From the NCBI GenBank assembly GCA_030248295.1, contig JASANH010000209.1, positions 372,001 to 436,000 of the forward strand: a DNA stretch of 64,000 bases. The letters run 5' to 3'. A program made the translations under genes and the position numbers. The notes under the pieces were generated by a model. The model did no database searches. It worked only from the letters and a program-made list of their open reading frames with translations, and was not told the DNA's origin. Each line of letters opens with the position of its first letter. Positions within the stretch are counted from its first letter, which is position 1. Source of the DNA: Mesodorylaimus sp. YZB2_4 (Eukaryota > Nematoda > Enoplea > Dorylaimida > Dorylaimidae). Below, in pieces: positions 44,101-56,000 of the stretch.

Positions 44101-47100
44101 AGTAGCCTTGATATCGTTGTTTAGCGCCGACAGCATAAAAGTGATGCTCAGGTTTGCGAAGCGCACACCAAAAACAAGCTAAGCAGTAGTTAAAGGGCGC
44201 CAAATTCAAACTTGAAATTAAAAAGAGTTTTTGAAGGGTTCTAAGATGACGAGTGCCAAAAAGTTTTCTTCTTTCTAGGCTACTTTTGTGTGCGAGTTAT
44301 TTCCTCAAGCCGATTTATATAATTCCTATATTCGATTAGTTCGATCGAAGGACATGCAAGCAGAAATGCGAAGGATGGTTGATGAATTAAATGTCGATGA
44401 TGATGGAACTGTCGATTTTCAAGTGATTGAAAAAGTAAAAAATTTTGAACGTAATGTAAGTTGATCAGTTTTCATAAATTTTTTGTCGAAGTTTGAATTT
44501 TAACCAGAAAATTTGAATTTTATTTTGTTGTATCAGCTGGTAACAGCCGATGATAATAGTCCGAAAACGAAGCGTCAGAAAATTACAGGCGATACCATGC
44601 CAGGGATTGGAGCGAGTGATATTACTGTTGTGGAATCGAATTTGTCTCCATCGATTAAACAATGCGATTCGATGCAAGGAGATATTTTATGGATTCAAGT
44701 TCAAATGTTACACGATCGATTTCCGGAGAAAGATCCGAATATTTGGTATGCTCGATTGGAACAATCGGTCGATGTTATGGCAGAAACGCAAAAGATTATC
44801 GAAGAAATAGAAAATGGTAGAAAAATCGAAGATGAAACGAATCGTGATGTTATTTTCGAAAAAGAAGTATCGATCCCGGATGACTCGATAGTGGAAGCTT
44901 TATTGGATGATCCGGAGCTCGTAATTAAGCAAGAAGTCGATGATGTTTTGAAAGTGGTAAGTACAGATGCAAATTTTTGAATATCCCGCTTTTTTAAAAT
45001 GGCGGAATTCTGAGATTTTTTGCAGGTTAAGCAAATTCGCAGTTTGGTACCTGGTATTAGCTTCGAAATGTGTTTCCGTCGATTGATTAGTTGCGATAAT
45101 TTGGAATTGGAATCGGAAGAAATAGCTAACGAATATACTGCGGATCAATCGATCGAAATTGTTGATATGACGAATGAGGATGGACCGGGACCATCGAATC
45201 GAGGAAACGGCCGATCAGAATCGAATGGTATTTTGGGATTTTTATCGAAAAAACATCAAGAAGCTGTTGAACAGATTTTACAAATGTTTCCCGATTGCGA
45301 TAAGCTTTATGTGGTTGAACAAATCGCTGAAAAAGGTTTAAATTTGGAAATATTGATAGATAAAATGACGAAATCGTATCCGAAATGGAAAGATCGTGTG
45401 GCGAAAGAGAAAAGAGAACGTCGTCGGCAAGAATTTATGGATCCGACACGATTTAAAATTGAGGAATTTTTGAAAATATTTCCGGATCCGGAGGCATATT
45501 TTTCGAATAAAGAACGTCCGGTTAGCGAATTATATCGTTATCATGCATTGGCTCAATTACAAAATGAATTTCGTAATATCGATATCGGTTATTTGAGAAC
45601 GCGATTAGAAGAATTTAATAATCATTACTTGCTGGCTTGGCGAGCTGTGCGAGAAGATGTCGCAAATTCGCCTCCGATAGGTAAGACCTTAGAAGAATTC
45701 TAATCTGAATGCTTGCTCCCGATCTGATTTTGTGATCGATTCTGCCGCTTTCTGATTGGCTGGAAACTTTTTCCCGCCTTTAGCAGACAATGCCGAATGT
45801 GCGCGCGAAATTCAAATTGCAACTCTTGAATCTTAATCTGAAGCTTATAAAGAGTTTCTCATTAATTGTACGAAAGCCTCACGAAATTTTTAACATTCAC
45901 GACAATTCATAAAGGCAGTTCTAATGTGTGTTTTTGAATTCCCGCGAAAATTTGGCGTTGTCTGCTAAAAGCGGGAAGCAGTTTCAGCGGCATCAATTTT
46001 CAAATCGTGATTAGTTCTACTGTAGTTTGCTCGTTGTTCTTTTTTTGGTAGGAGGAAGACGTAAACGCGGGATCAAAACGAAAGTGGCTTATTTGGATAA
46101 ACCGCGCGATGAACGAGCATCGTATCCGGATGAAGTGGATGAGCCATTCTATCGAGAATTACAATACGCTACTTATCAGGAGAGAATTAAGGGTGAGTAG
46201 AGGAGATCGTGGTTACGTAATTGAAATTTTTGTAAAGTTTGACAGTTTTATTAAACGAGTTAGCTGAAAAGTTTTGCATAAAGTGACTAGTTTTAATTAA
46301 TTCAAGCTAATGGCAGGCGTTCGTTTAAATTTTTTGCGCCTTTGCTATGAAATTCCAAATGTCATTGAAGGCCGGCCATCAGATTGAAATAATGCAAATC
46401 AGTCGCTTTGTGCAAAACTTTTCAAATTATTAACTCAAATATTAGAACAAGGTTCATACAAGGCTGGAAAACTGAGAAAAACCCGAAAAATGTGAATTTT
46501 CACCCGAAGTCAGAGAAATCTGTGAGAGTTTGCACTTTGAGGTTTAAAATTTAGAATTATCCGCTTTTTCGTTCTGTAGAAAAAGGAAGTGAGATCGATC
46601 AGATATTGCATAAATCGACTAAGTAAGGGCAATCATGGTGTGTATTAGTGAACCAGTTGAATTTGGTTTAGTGCGTCAGTGTGAAAAAAATTGAATTTCA
46701 TGTCTGAAGAACCTTGAAAAATCAGGGAAAGTCATGTTTTGCTTTTTGTATAAACCCTGCAGAGCTGAACTTGATTTAAATTTTAAAGGAAATTCGTCCG
46801 TCATTTAAATTTGTTTTCTTGTACCATCAAATACCAAATTTTTGTGGAGAGTTTTTTTGAGTTTTGGGGGAAATTTTCTTTGAAGCTCGAAGTTTTTCCG
46901 AAGTATATCTCGAAAATACTTATTTTTCAAGTTGATGGTTTTTGTAGGATAGATGAGAAAAGTTGTCTTTTGTTTTTCTGAAAAGACATTTTAAAAATCT
47001 GTCTAGATTTTAAGATAAAAATTTGTCCGCATTACGAAAATTTTTGTAACTTTTTAGAAAGCTTTTGACTTGAAAAATTTTTGTAAATTTTGGAAATTGA

Positions 47101-50100
47101 AGAGCCAGGTTAGTTCTTGCAACAAAAAAAAGACTTTTTTTCAGAATTTTTGGAAAATCGAGAATCTGAACGAACTCGTCGAATCGAAGACGCTCGTGAA
47201 GAGAATCGATTGGGAGAATGTCCTTGCTGTTACGCGGATGATATTTTGCCAGAAGAATTCATCGAATGCACTAGTCCTACTTCTGCTCATCAGTATTGTC
47301 AGAGTTGTGTGCAACGTCACGCCGAGGAACTCATTGGCCAAGGTATGTATTGTATGCGAGGACTGGGAAGGGCTGCTTGGTGATGTTAGATCGTGAATCG
47401 AGGCAGGAGAGCTAAAAATCTGTGATTAGAAATAAGAACTTGGAAAAATCAGCGGAGAAAAGTGTCGCGAACGCGAGATCAGGGATGATCAAGATTCTAG
47501 CGATCAGGGGAGTGTCGTTTTCTGTGTATCGAATGTGCGGTTGGTTGTCAAGTGCTCTATCGAAATATAACCTGTCTAAATCAAATCAACGTGTGATTCT
47601 GCCGTCGAGCAGTATCAACTTCCACTGCGCAAACAATCGACGACAAAAACGAGGTGCGAGCAGGGAAGAATAGCGAAAATTTTTTGCTGGTTTGTATTTG
47701 CCAAGAAAGCTTATAGATTTTTTGAAAAACTGGCAAAGAGTTTTCAGTGATAGTTTTCGCTGTAAATAGGCCTGATGACTGAGGATATTAATCTTCTAGG
47801 TCGCTATCGAATCACTTGTCTGGGCGATGAGTGTGGACACGACATGCCGTTGGCGACATTACGTCGAGTTCTGCAGCCGCGTCTAATCGATTTGATTTTA
47901 CGTCGATCGCAGCAAGAAGAAATACGGGCGGCGGGTGTGGAGAATATGGAGACGTGCCCGTTCTGCGATTTCGCATTAATTATGGATGTGGATGTGGAAA
48001 ATGATCGAATATTTCGATGCCAGAATCCGGAATGTTTGAAACAGTCTTGCCGGTATGTACTGTGAGGGAGATGGGGTAGGAAATAGGAATGATGGTAGAG
48101 GGGGCCAGAATCGATTTATGCAACCTTGAGCCAATATAGATCCGATCCCGGATCTAGATCAGCTTGATGGCAACTAGCGATAGGTCGGACTCCCAATCTC
48201 GACGCTCGGGCATCGGGATTCTGCAGAAATAGAATTGCAAAACGGCCGTCTGTTTCTCATAGCCTGTAGCAGGTCTTTGCTCAATTCTAGGTGTGGGACT
48301 GGTAGAAAAGCTGGCGTAGCTTGTCTATGTTTCCAATTTCGAGATGATCCATGATTAAAAAATGTGCTTTACTGAAGAAGATAGGATCATGCACGAGAAA
48401 AAGAGAAAATGCAAAAAATCCTGACCAATTGCTAATTTTAAACCAGGTTAGACTCACGATCAGATCCGACTCAGAAAGGAAAGAGACCAAAAGATGAAGA
48501 ATGCTTTGAGAAACTGAATATTATCGATCTGAGGCCATCAGCGAGGCGGCTTTGGATCGTCGTTTGATAAATTATCGATATTGAATCATCGTTTGATGAT
48601 TTCATGCTGATAAGTGTTATGTTTTTTTAATCTATCTTGTGCCAAGTTTGAAAAGAGAAAAGTTGGACGCCAGACTTCCCCTCCCTTCCTTCCCTGGTGG
48701 ACGTCCTTTATGGATGGCCCCAAGCAGACAGTGTGCGAAGCAATTGCGTTGCCTATCCATCCAGGCCTAGGGCCGGATCGGTCGATGCTGGAGAGATGGA
48801 AAATAAATGTGGTTTTTCTAAGGTTATGCAAAGAATCGAATCATGTGCCTTTGAAATGCAACGAAGTGGAGAAAGCGGACGAGACGGCGATGCGTACGTT
48901 TGTGGAGAATCGAATGGCCGAAGCACTGATTAGGACTTGTCCGAAATGTAATCGAAGGTAGGATTTGTTTGTGGGATTCTTAAAGTTGAGGATACTTCTG
49001 TCTGAAACTATATTTTACACAGGGAAGAAAGAGTAGCAGTTTGGTGGTCTGTTGGCTGATATGGACTAAATGCTGAAACTAGTTGGAGTTGGATTTGTCA
49101 TCTTGCGGCCTGGTTGGAGACTGGATTATGTCATGTCATACTTTATCCATTGCCGAGCACTATGCAGCGCAATCGAGGGCTAAGGAGTAGCGTTCGTTCA
49201 GGATCGGGACTCGCTCAGTCGCGGCTGGGATCGGGACTTTCACTTTTAATTCGCTATAGGTAAGCTACAACCCACCTTAAGTAGCCAGCAAATGTAGAGC
49301 CAAAAAGTTTTGCGCAGTATTTATTATTGCATTAAAAATCATGCAAGCAGAAAAGCATAGATATAGTCACCAATTAGCAAACAAATGTCTTACTTACTAC
49401 TAACGAACGCTACTAAGGAGCATGAATTGACATTCATTTTTCACCGAGGCGGGAGTCGAACCCTTCCCTGTACAGTTAGCGTCAGAGGCAGACGACTTAA
49501 CCTGCTAGACCACGACCCGGGATTAGCGGGACCAAGTGCTGCAGCTATATTCATCATCTTGCGGGCCTGGTTGGAGACTGGGCTGTGTAAAATATGGTTT
49601 CAGATATGAATTGTCTTGGTGAAAAATTGTGGTGTACTTGACCTGCATCCATTTCATCACTCTCATAACAGCTATAGTGTGGCCGTGACTGGACTTAAAG
49701 TGCATGTGAAATGTGGTTTTAAATTGGGACTTTATTTTGATTTTTCAGGATTGTGAAAGATGACGGGTGCAATAAGATATACTGTCCATGCGGCGTGTTC
49801 TTGTGCTATGTGTGTCGAAAGGAGTTGGACAAAAGGAATCCGTACGCACATTTTAAAGATCAAGGTGGATCGAAGAAGAAAGAATCGGAGTAAGTTGTGG
49901 CTGCTTTTTTGCTTTGAGAGACATTCAGATGAATTGACTTAAAAAGGAAAAATTTTGTGCAGTAGATGCTTGTGGGCGACTGTAGTTAACGTACGGAAAC
50001 AAACGCTCAGTCAGAGTGCTCAGTTTCCGAGGTGGGAGGTGAGATGGATTTGTGCGCAAACCCTGATGACAGAAATCTTTGTCTTGCCTGGCTTCTATGT

Positions 50101-52852
50101 AACGCTCAGCTGTTCCTACAATAAAAAGTTTAGGAACATTTGATAGGCTGTGCTCGTGGCCATGATTTGAGCTTGCTACTGACCTAGAATTTCTGAGCGA
50201 GACCCCGGATGCTGGTTCAGAGTAGTTGCATGGGGTAGTTTGCTGTCTGTCCTAGGCGTGAATGAGGTTATGTATTCGGGGGTCCATCCCTGGGGCACAA
50301 GTCCTGTGGGGATTGGAAAGCTCTTATACTTTATATGTTAATGGTGGTGTTGAGTCCCAGGTGTTGACTGGGTCACGCTGGTAAGGTACAGTTTTCCTAC
50401 GCGTCGATTGATGGAGTGTGTGTAAGTTAGGAAAGCATTGATTTATGGTTCAGGGCACACGTATTGTAAATGTAGCTAAGATGGGTCAGTGCAATTTGAA
50501 GTCTGAAACCAGCACCCGCCCACTGATCAGGAGGGGTTGAATCCCGACGGGATATCGACCTATAATTGCATTACTGGTCTGAAAATGTGTCTGGTGCTTA
50601 GGACTAATGGGCGCTTTGTGTTTTAGGTGTTCGTTGTACACGCAATTGCACGAAGTTCACGACGAGGTCGCAAAACAAGCGGGTGAGAAAGCACGGGAAG
50701 AATATTTGGCCAAGCATCCAGAATTAAAAGACGAAGGGAGAAAGCCAGTGGATGTGAAGAAACTGGTCGATGATTCGGCAGCGGGTCGTGGATATGGACG
50801 AGGTACACAGGGTTCCCACCACCCTCTAAATGTTTTAAATCCTGTGAATTCCCATTTCATTCCAATGCCATCCTCTAAATTCTCTGATCCTTAAATTTCG
50901 CGTGCCCTCTTCTTTCACCACCTACCACAGCAAGTGTGACAGGAAAAATGAAAACTTTGATGTGGCGCTATTTTGGTTGCGTTTTTTCAAATAGTGCATG
51001 GCTCTAAAACTTTTTAACCAACACATAGATTTTTTGGGATGTCATCATCAAAAAGTTGCGTCCTTTGCTGCGTGGCTATACTGAAGGAATTTTTTGGCTC
51101 CGCGGATCACGCTATCATTGAATTCAGCCTCATGGAAAGGGAGGTGGGGAGATGATACAAATCGAACTGCTCTCAGCCTGCTTCATCCCCTTTATTATGG
51201 CCACAGCATTAGAAACTTGGCGGGCCGCTTGCTGCTGTAGCAGCTACAGCGAAATTTCATTTTTGTAGGCAATGTGACGATGCTAGCAGCCTTTTTTGTA
51301 ATCTGAACCTGCGACCAGCTAAGTTAATTGATTTGTCCAGATAAAGCAGCATCCGAAACCAAGCCCCTGGCTGATGGATCTTAAATTTTTGGGGCGTTTT
51401 AAAGGGGGTCCAGAAATCAAAAAAGCAAACTTTTGTATCTGTAGCAATATAAAAGCTTTTTATCTTGACAGGGTTCATATAAGGCGCAGAAAACGATTTT
51501 TTCAGGCAAAAATTGAAACTTTTCCTTAATTTTTACAATTTGAGACATAGAAATGAATTTTTGAGTTTTCCCTTATTTTGGTTCAATGATTTCCAATTTT
51601 CGCAAATTTTACGGGCACCTCTTCGACTCCCTGACTAATTCAGGTTTCCCTAACTTGAATGAGCCCTGCTTACGATTAGCCTGAGCCTTGCGATCGTACT
51701 GCACATGCAACATGGTTTGGAGGCAGCAATATGCATTGGACAGAGGAAGCCTCATATGCGTCACGGCGTCCGCAGCAGGGCACTAGTTTAAACCTGGCAG
51801 TTTGGCACTGGAGGCTGGTCTTGGGATAGAGCTCTATTTTTCTGGCAATGTCTTGGACTTGGGTCCTTGGCGACTGGGGTCTCCAGCTCACGTCGGCTCA
51901 ATTTCTATTGTGGCGGGCACGCAAGGCTTACGATAGTCTAGGGGAGGGTCTGCTGGTAAAAACCTGGCCAATTTTGTCAAAAATGAGCAGGTAGGAGCTT
52001 GATTCTAAGCGGGGTAGGCGCCCCCCCCCCCCCCTAAGTTTTGGATGCTGATATAAAGGAAGGGCAGGATTGGAAAGGAAGGGACCAGAGACAAACTGGA
52101 AGAATGGATGAGAAAAGAATTTGTTGGGAATCTTGGTCAGATGGTTTGAATTGAAGGTATAGGACATAGCTGAGTTGGTGTGTCGGAAGTGGGTCAGCGC
52201 TGTTCAGGAAGGTGCACAGAAGTAGGATGTAGTGGCGGGACATGCAGTAGAATGTGGATTTCGGTGTGGAGGATGCGTAGCTTGCAGCCATGGGTGAAAG
52301 CTAAAACTGAAAAGAGGGTTTTGTTGACCAGTTTGGTGGGAAAAGTGTCCAAATCTGTTAAAGTCGGGAAAATTCTGCTCTAAAACCTTGAAACACTTTG
52401 AATTCGTGCTGGTGGAAACCCTGTACAGTGTCATTGCGTGCATGTGTGTATACAGTGCGAGTCGGAAGTTCTGTCAGGACTGCAATTTTTGTGCCAGATC
52501 AATCAATAATTTTGATCGATCAATCGATTTTATCTAAAGTGAATGAAAATACTGGCAGAATTTTTGGCCCGTGCGTAAATTGATGTTGGTGCTCCTGTGG
52601 GTGGGTGGTGTAGGAGTGGGGTCTTTACTCGTCTGATTTGTAGGACGAAGGCGGAGAAGGCATTAAATTGATGGATTGGTTGCTTTTCGCCTAGGCATAC
52701 CTGATGAGGAGGATGGTGACGAGGACGAGGAAGAAGGCGATGATAGTTTTGTTGATGATGAAGACGCTTCGCTTAGTGCTAGTAGCTTTTTTGACGACAG
52801 TTCCATTGAGGTTTTGTCTAGTGAAGACGAGGATTTGGACTTGAATCTATAA
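41156..52852 (+). CDS. RNF216: RNF216 (TRIAD3)-type RBR E3 ubiquitin ligase, short form
   Basis: RING-between-RING ligase. Exons, all in phase: 41156-41350, 41408-41785, 44279-44455, 44537-44956, 45026-45680, 46052-46192, 47145-47342, 47800-48052, 48823-48957, 49749-49889, 50627-50802 and 52695-52852, giving 1,008 residues. RING1 is about 676-720 ([19 protein letters not shown]), IBR about 765-820 ([16 protein letters not shown]) and RING2 about 843-890 ([22 protein letters not shown]). The Cys in NKIYC matches the catalytic Cys of human RNF216 (GCNRMSC). The N-terminal half has repeated LFPxxD-type helical units ([36 protein letters not shown]), as in this family. The final exon is highly acidic and ends at TAA, with AATAAA 46 bp later (52898). 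The long form uses downstream exons instead (see 53003-57473). Confidence 0.9.
41880..42310 (+). repeat. Dispersed repeat in RNF216 intron 2, paired with 51470-51980
   Basis: Begins AAGGCGCGTAAAACGATTTT, passes through a GGTTTTCCAAACTTGGATGA segment, and ends with TCTATTTTTCTGGCA.. GCAAGGCTTACGAT.GTCTAG.. GAGGGTCTG. The same order occurs in intron 11 at 51470-51980. It includes a poly-G run at 42240-42255. Confidence 0.65.
43462..43590 (+). repeat. Degenerate direct repeat in RNF216 intron 2
   Basis: GTCAAAAA..GCACACCCTYGCYGGGCRGGACA(TA)GGGGGTC occurs twice, about 85 bp apart, with poly-G tracts. No coding content. Confidence 0.5.
48653..48721. mobile_element. Solo right end of the GGGGCCATCC TIR family
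   Basis: GGACGTCCTTTATGGATGGCCCC (48699-48721) is the reverse complement of the family terminus GGGGCCATCCATAAAGGWCG seen at 63415-63439. No matching left end was found nearby. It lies about 100 bp upstream of RNF216 exon 9. Confidence 0.5.
49187..49412. mobile_element. Short TIR element, same family as 8221-8839
   Basis: The ends are GTAGCGTTCGTTCAGGATCG and ...AACGAACGCTAC, forming a 12-bp terminal inverted repeat. The interior (CTACAACCCACCTTAAGTAG, CAGCAAAT, GCGCAGTA) matches 8290-8420. It lies in RNF216 intron 9. Confidence 0.6.
49430..49522 (-). mobile_element. tRNA-related SINE fragment, family B (copy 3)
   Basis: Minus strand: GGGTCGTGGTCTAGCAGGTT (A box), then GGGTTCGACTCCCGCC (B box) at tRNA-like spacing. 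The anticodon loop (TGCCTCT) lacks the universal T33, so a functional tRNA is unlikely. Confidence 0.55.
51470..51980 (+). repeat. Dispersed repeat in RNF216 intron 11, paired with 41880-42310
   Basis: Begins AGGGTTCATATAAGGCGCAG and follows the same order of landmarks as the intron 2 copy, including GCAAGGCTTACGATAGTCTA. Followed by a poly-C run (52021-52035). Confidence 0.65.
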
Positions 52853-53002
52853 GCTTACAGTTTGTTAATGGCATTGGGTATAGTTCAAAGTTTGCTAATA
52901 AAAGGTGGTTCATGCTGGGTGTTGGTGGTGGGTGGGGTCTGGGGATGTGTCCTGCCGGTGACCAGGTCTCAATGCGGGAGTCTAATGGCTTGTACTTTTT
53001 AG

Positions 53003-56000
53003 GCGTTCCATGGCGGCCAGTGATGGGGCATGGCATACACTATTTTGGTTACGGCATGCCTGGCCTTGATCTCGGAATCGGTCGTGCCTTCATCAGGTAG
53101 AGTATGGAAAGCCAGTGGATTATGTGGTGGGGAATGAGAATTGTGATTTCAGGGGGCGTGGACGTCATCCCATGATCGGAGCCTACCATGCTGCTGGCCG
53201 AATGCGTAGACAGCACAGACGATGGGAGGAGCTGAATGTGTTTGGACGGTTGGAGGAAGGTGATGCTGTGGCCGATGTTCGTGCACTGTTCAGAGAAGAC
53301 GATGATCGTGGACGTCGTGATGCTAGGCAGAATGATCATGTGCAAGAGATCGTTGATTCGGTTGCGCGTGGGATGGGCCAGGGTGACGAGGCCACGACAC
53401 CTGCTGCTGCTGGGCTTGGTGATCGTCGTGCGAGAAACCCATCCGACTTGATTGGTCTGCAAGCAGCGATAATGCAGAAGGTTACGGCGGTGCTGACCAG
53501 AAAAGATGAGAGTAAGTGTGGTTCTGATTGAGTCCTAGTGTATGTAATAGGTGTGCTGGGGCTGACGGGTTGGTAGTGGCCTTGACTGAGCTCAGTATAC
53601 AGTGTATCAGTCCCTTCGTTGACCTCGATGCTCTCCTCCAGTCCGGCTGAGGCAGAAACCCAGGTTGATGTCTGCGGCTCCTGCGGCTAGGAGGCCTGAC
53701 TGAAGGGTTCAATGTGCAGTCTGTATGAGCACGGGTCCAGCATCGACCGACCCGACTAAACCCAACGTTTGTTGCTCTCTTCCATTAGTAAAAGACACCC
53801 TCAGGAGGGGAAGGGGAAGGCTGGCAAAGTGGCAAAGTGGCTGAAGGATAGCAAACAGGCGGGGGGGGGGGACTTCTGCCTTCATGCGAGAACTGTCAGT
53901 TTCTGAAATGGCCTGACAGGAATCAAGGGACGTGATCACCCTGATTTTGCTGATAGCGGTAGTAGTCCATCAGGAATATCGCTGTGATTCCGGGGTCTTC
54001 GCTTGTGGACGTCATTTCCTGAAGTGGGGATGGCCAGTTGCGGACAGAAGTGCGGGGGTCAAAGTCGGACGTCTACATTGAGGCGGTTGTGTTGTCCTTA
54101 TAATTTGAATTTGGCGCCGCTGTTCTCCTGCGGATCAAAATTGTCTGCTAGTGAGCGGTTGTGAATCTAGTTGTGGACGGCGATTGGCTCGCCGAGCAGT
54201 GGTGAATAGTGTATCTGACTATGGCAGCTGGGCCTTTCTATGCTAGAGAAGTAAAGGTGGTCTGCACGATGTCGGGGTCATACTTCTTCGGTAAGTGTGC
54301 CCTGGTCTCACCTAGTTAAAGTCTCCACATTCGGTCTAGGGCGTATAGGATCTGGGGGACCATCCTTAGATAGGGAACGTTCTTGCACGTCGTTCATGGA
54401 CGGCCCCTCTTGCGGGTTGGCGTGAGTTCTGCCGCAGCTGCCTTCACCAGAGAAGGCATGTTTGGGCGGGAACTGAGTTCCCGATTCGACTGACATAGCT
54501 TGGACGGGACCCCCAAACTGGGTCATATCGCCAGGTTGCTCGATCGCTCGATGCTGGGCATGGCTTGGGTCCAGTATGACGGGTAGCATTCCTCGTGGTC
54601 GGGAGATCGATACCTACCCTGGCTGGGAGACGTCAACCCGTGGGTTGATGTTTCAGCGGTAAGTATAGTCACGGGTTTGGTCTCTCACTTCTCCCGCCGC
54701 CTAAGTGCGCTGTGTGCAAGTGGGGTGTTCCTCTCGTGTTTGCAACTATCGTTGAGCTTGTAGTTACTCTCACCCAGCCTGTGCAGGTGTGGATATACTT
54801 GGCCTTAACCCAGAAGAATTCTAATTGTATAGATCCTGGAACTAGCATAGAAAAGCAATCAACGATCAAGCAAATCGACGATCCTCAAGAAAACCAAAGA
54901 GGAACATCGAAAGCGAGCACATCGACCGAAGAAAAAGTAGGCACAAATCGAGTGGATACAATTCCGAAATACGCAGGTGATGGAAATGAAGGGAAAAATC
55001 AGCAAGAAATCGATGATACTCGAATAAAAAGAGAAATCGTATTATGGGGAAAAACGGTGAAAGATTTGAACTCGAGATTGATCGATGCTCAAAGACGCTC
55101 CGTACGCGAACGAGGCGGCGCGATCGGAGCCGATATTCGTGATACGATGCGAGCCCGGGATGCAGCCTACAATCGATTGATGGCTGCGGAAGCCACTGCT
55201 ATGCGGAGAGGAATGACCCGGGACGAAATCGACTCGTTGGATGGAGGGCACGCCGATACGAGTTTAACAACGGCCGATATCGATGAATCGATTAAAGTGG
55301 CTGAGAAATCGATAAAAGAGAAACGTGCGCAAGGGTGCAAAGAAGTGGCCGAAACGGTGGAACGATGTTCAGTGCTGGAACGATCTCTGGTATCGATCGA
55401 TTATCATATTCAAGTGTTGACGAATCGCCGAATGACGGAGGAGCAATTACGCGATACGATGGTCAATGTACGAGAAACTGTGTTGACGCCGTTGAGCCGA
55501 GTTGAAGAAGGCAACGCCATGTTGATGCACGCCGATAATGTGTTTAACGATGTGGAAAGAGCGTTGATCAATCGATCGACTGGATCGACGACTGTCGTCC
55601 CATTACAAGAATATGTTCAAGATTTGAGAGCAGGTTTACAAACGGTCGAAGGAGAAATCAGGCGATTACTGGACGGATTGCGAGGTGCGGCCAGAGATGT
55701 TAATGGCGCGTCGGCAGATCCGGTGTACACGCCACAAGTACATGTGTATGGTGGAAGACGTATCGATCCGTTTCATCCCGTCCAACATCCACCGTTTGGA
55801 GCGTTCGCAGTGAACTACCCCAGACCACCAGCGTATGCGTGGTATCGTGACCCGTATCGCGGCGCAGGTGGGCCGCATGGATGGGGCCATCGCATGCCGA
55901 TCGTGTGGAGACAGCATGGAGAGAACGTGGCGACGAGACACCGCGAGGATGCGGGCAAAGACGAAGCGAGCAATCGACTTGGTCGAGCAGCTGCGGATGA

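Noticed and set aside
49430..49522. Functional tRNA gene (Leu/Ser-like)
   Set aside because: The anticodon loop lacks T33 and the sequence is a member of a dispersed repeat with a shared non-tRNA tail.
54712..54832. N-terminal coding start MCKWGVPLVF for the 54.8-57.5 kb exons
   Set aside because: A good acceptor (TTGTATAG at 54832) splits it from the conserved-looking frame, and phase fits splicing from 53511 instead.
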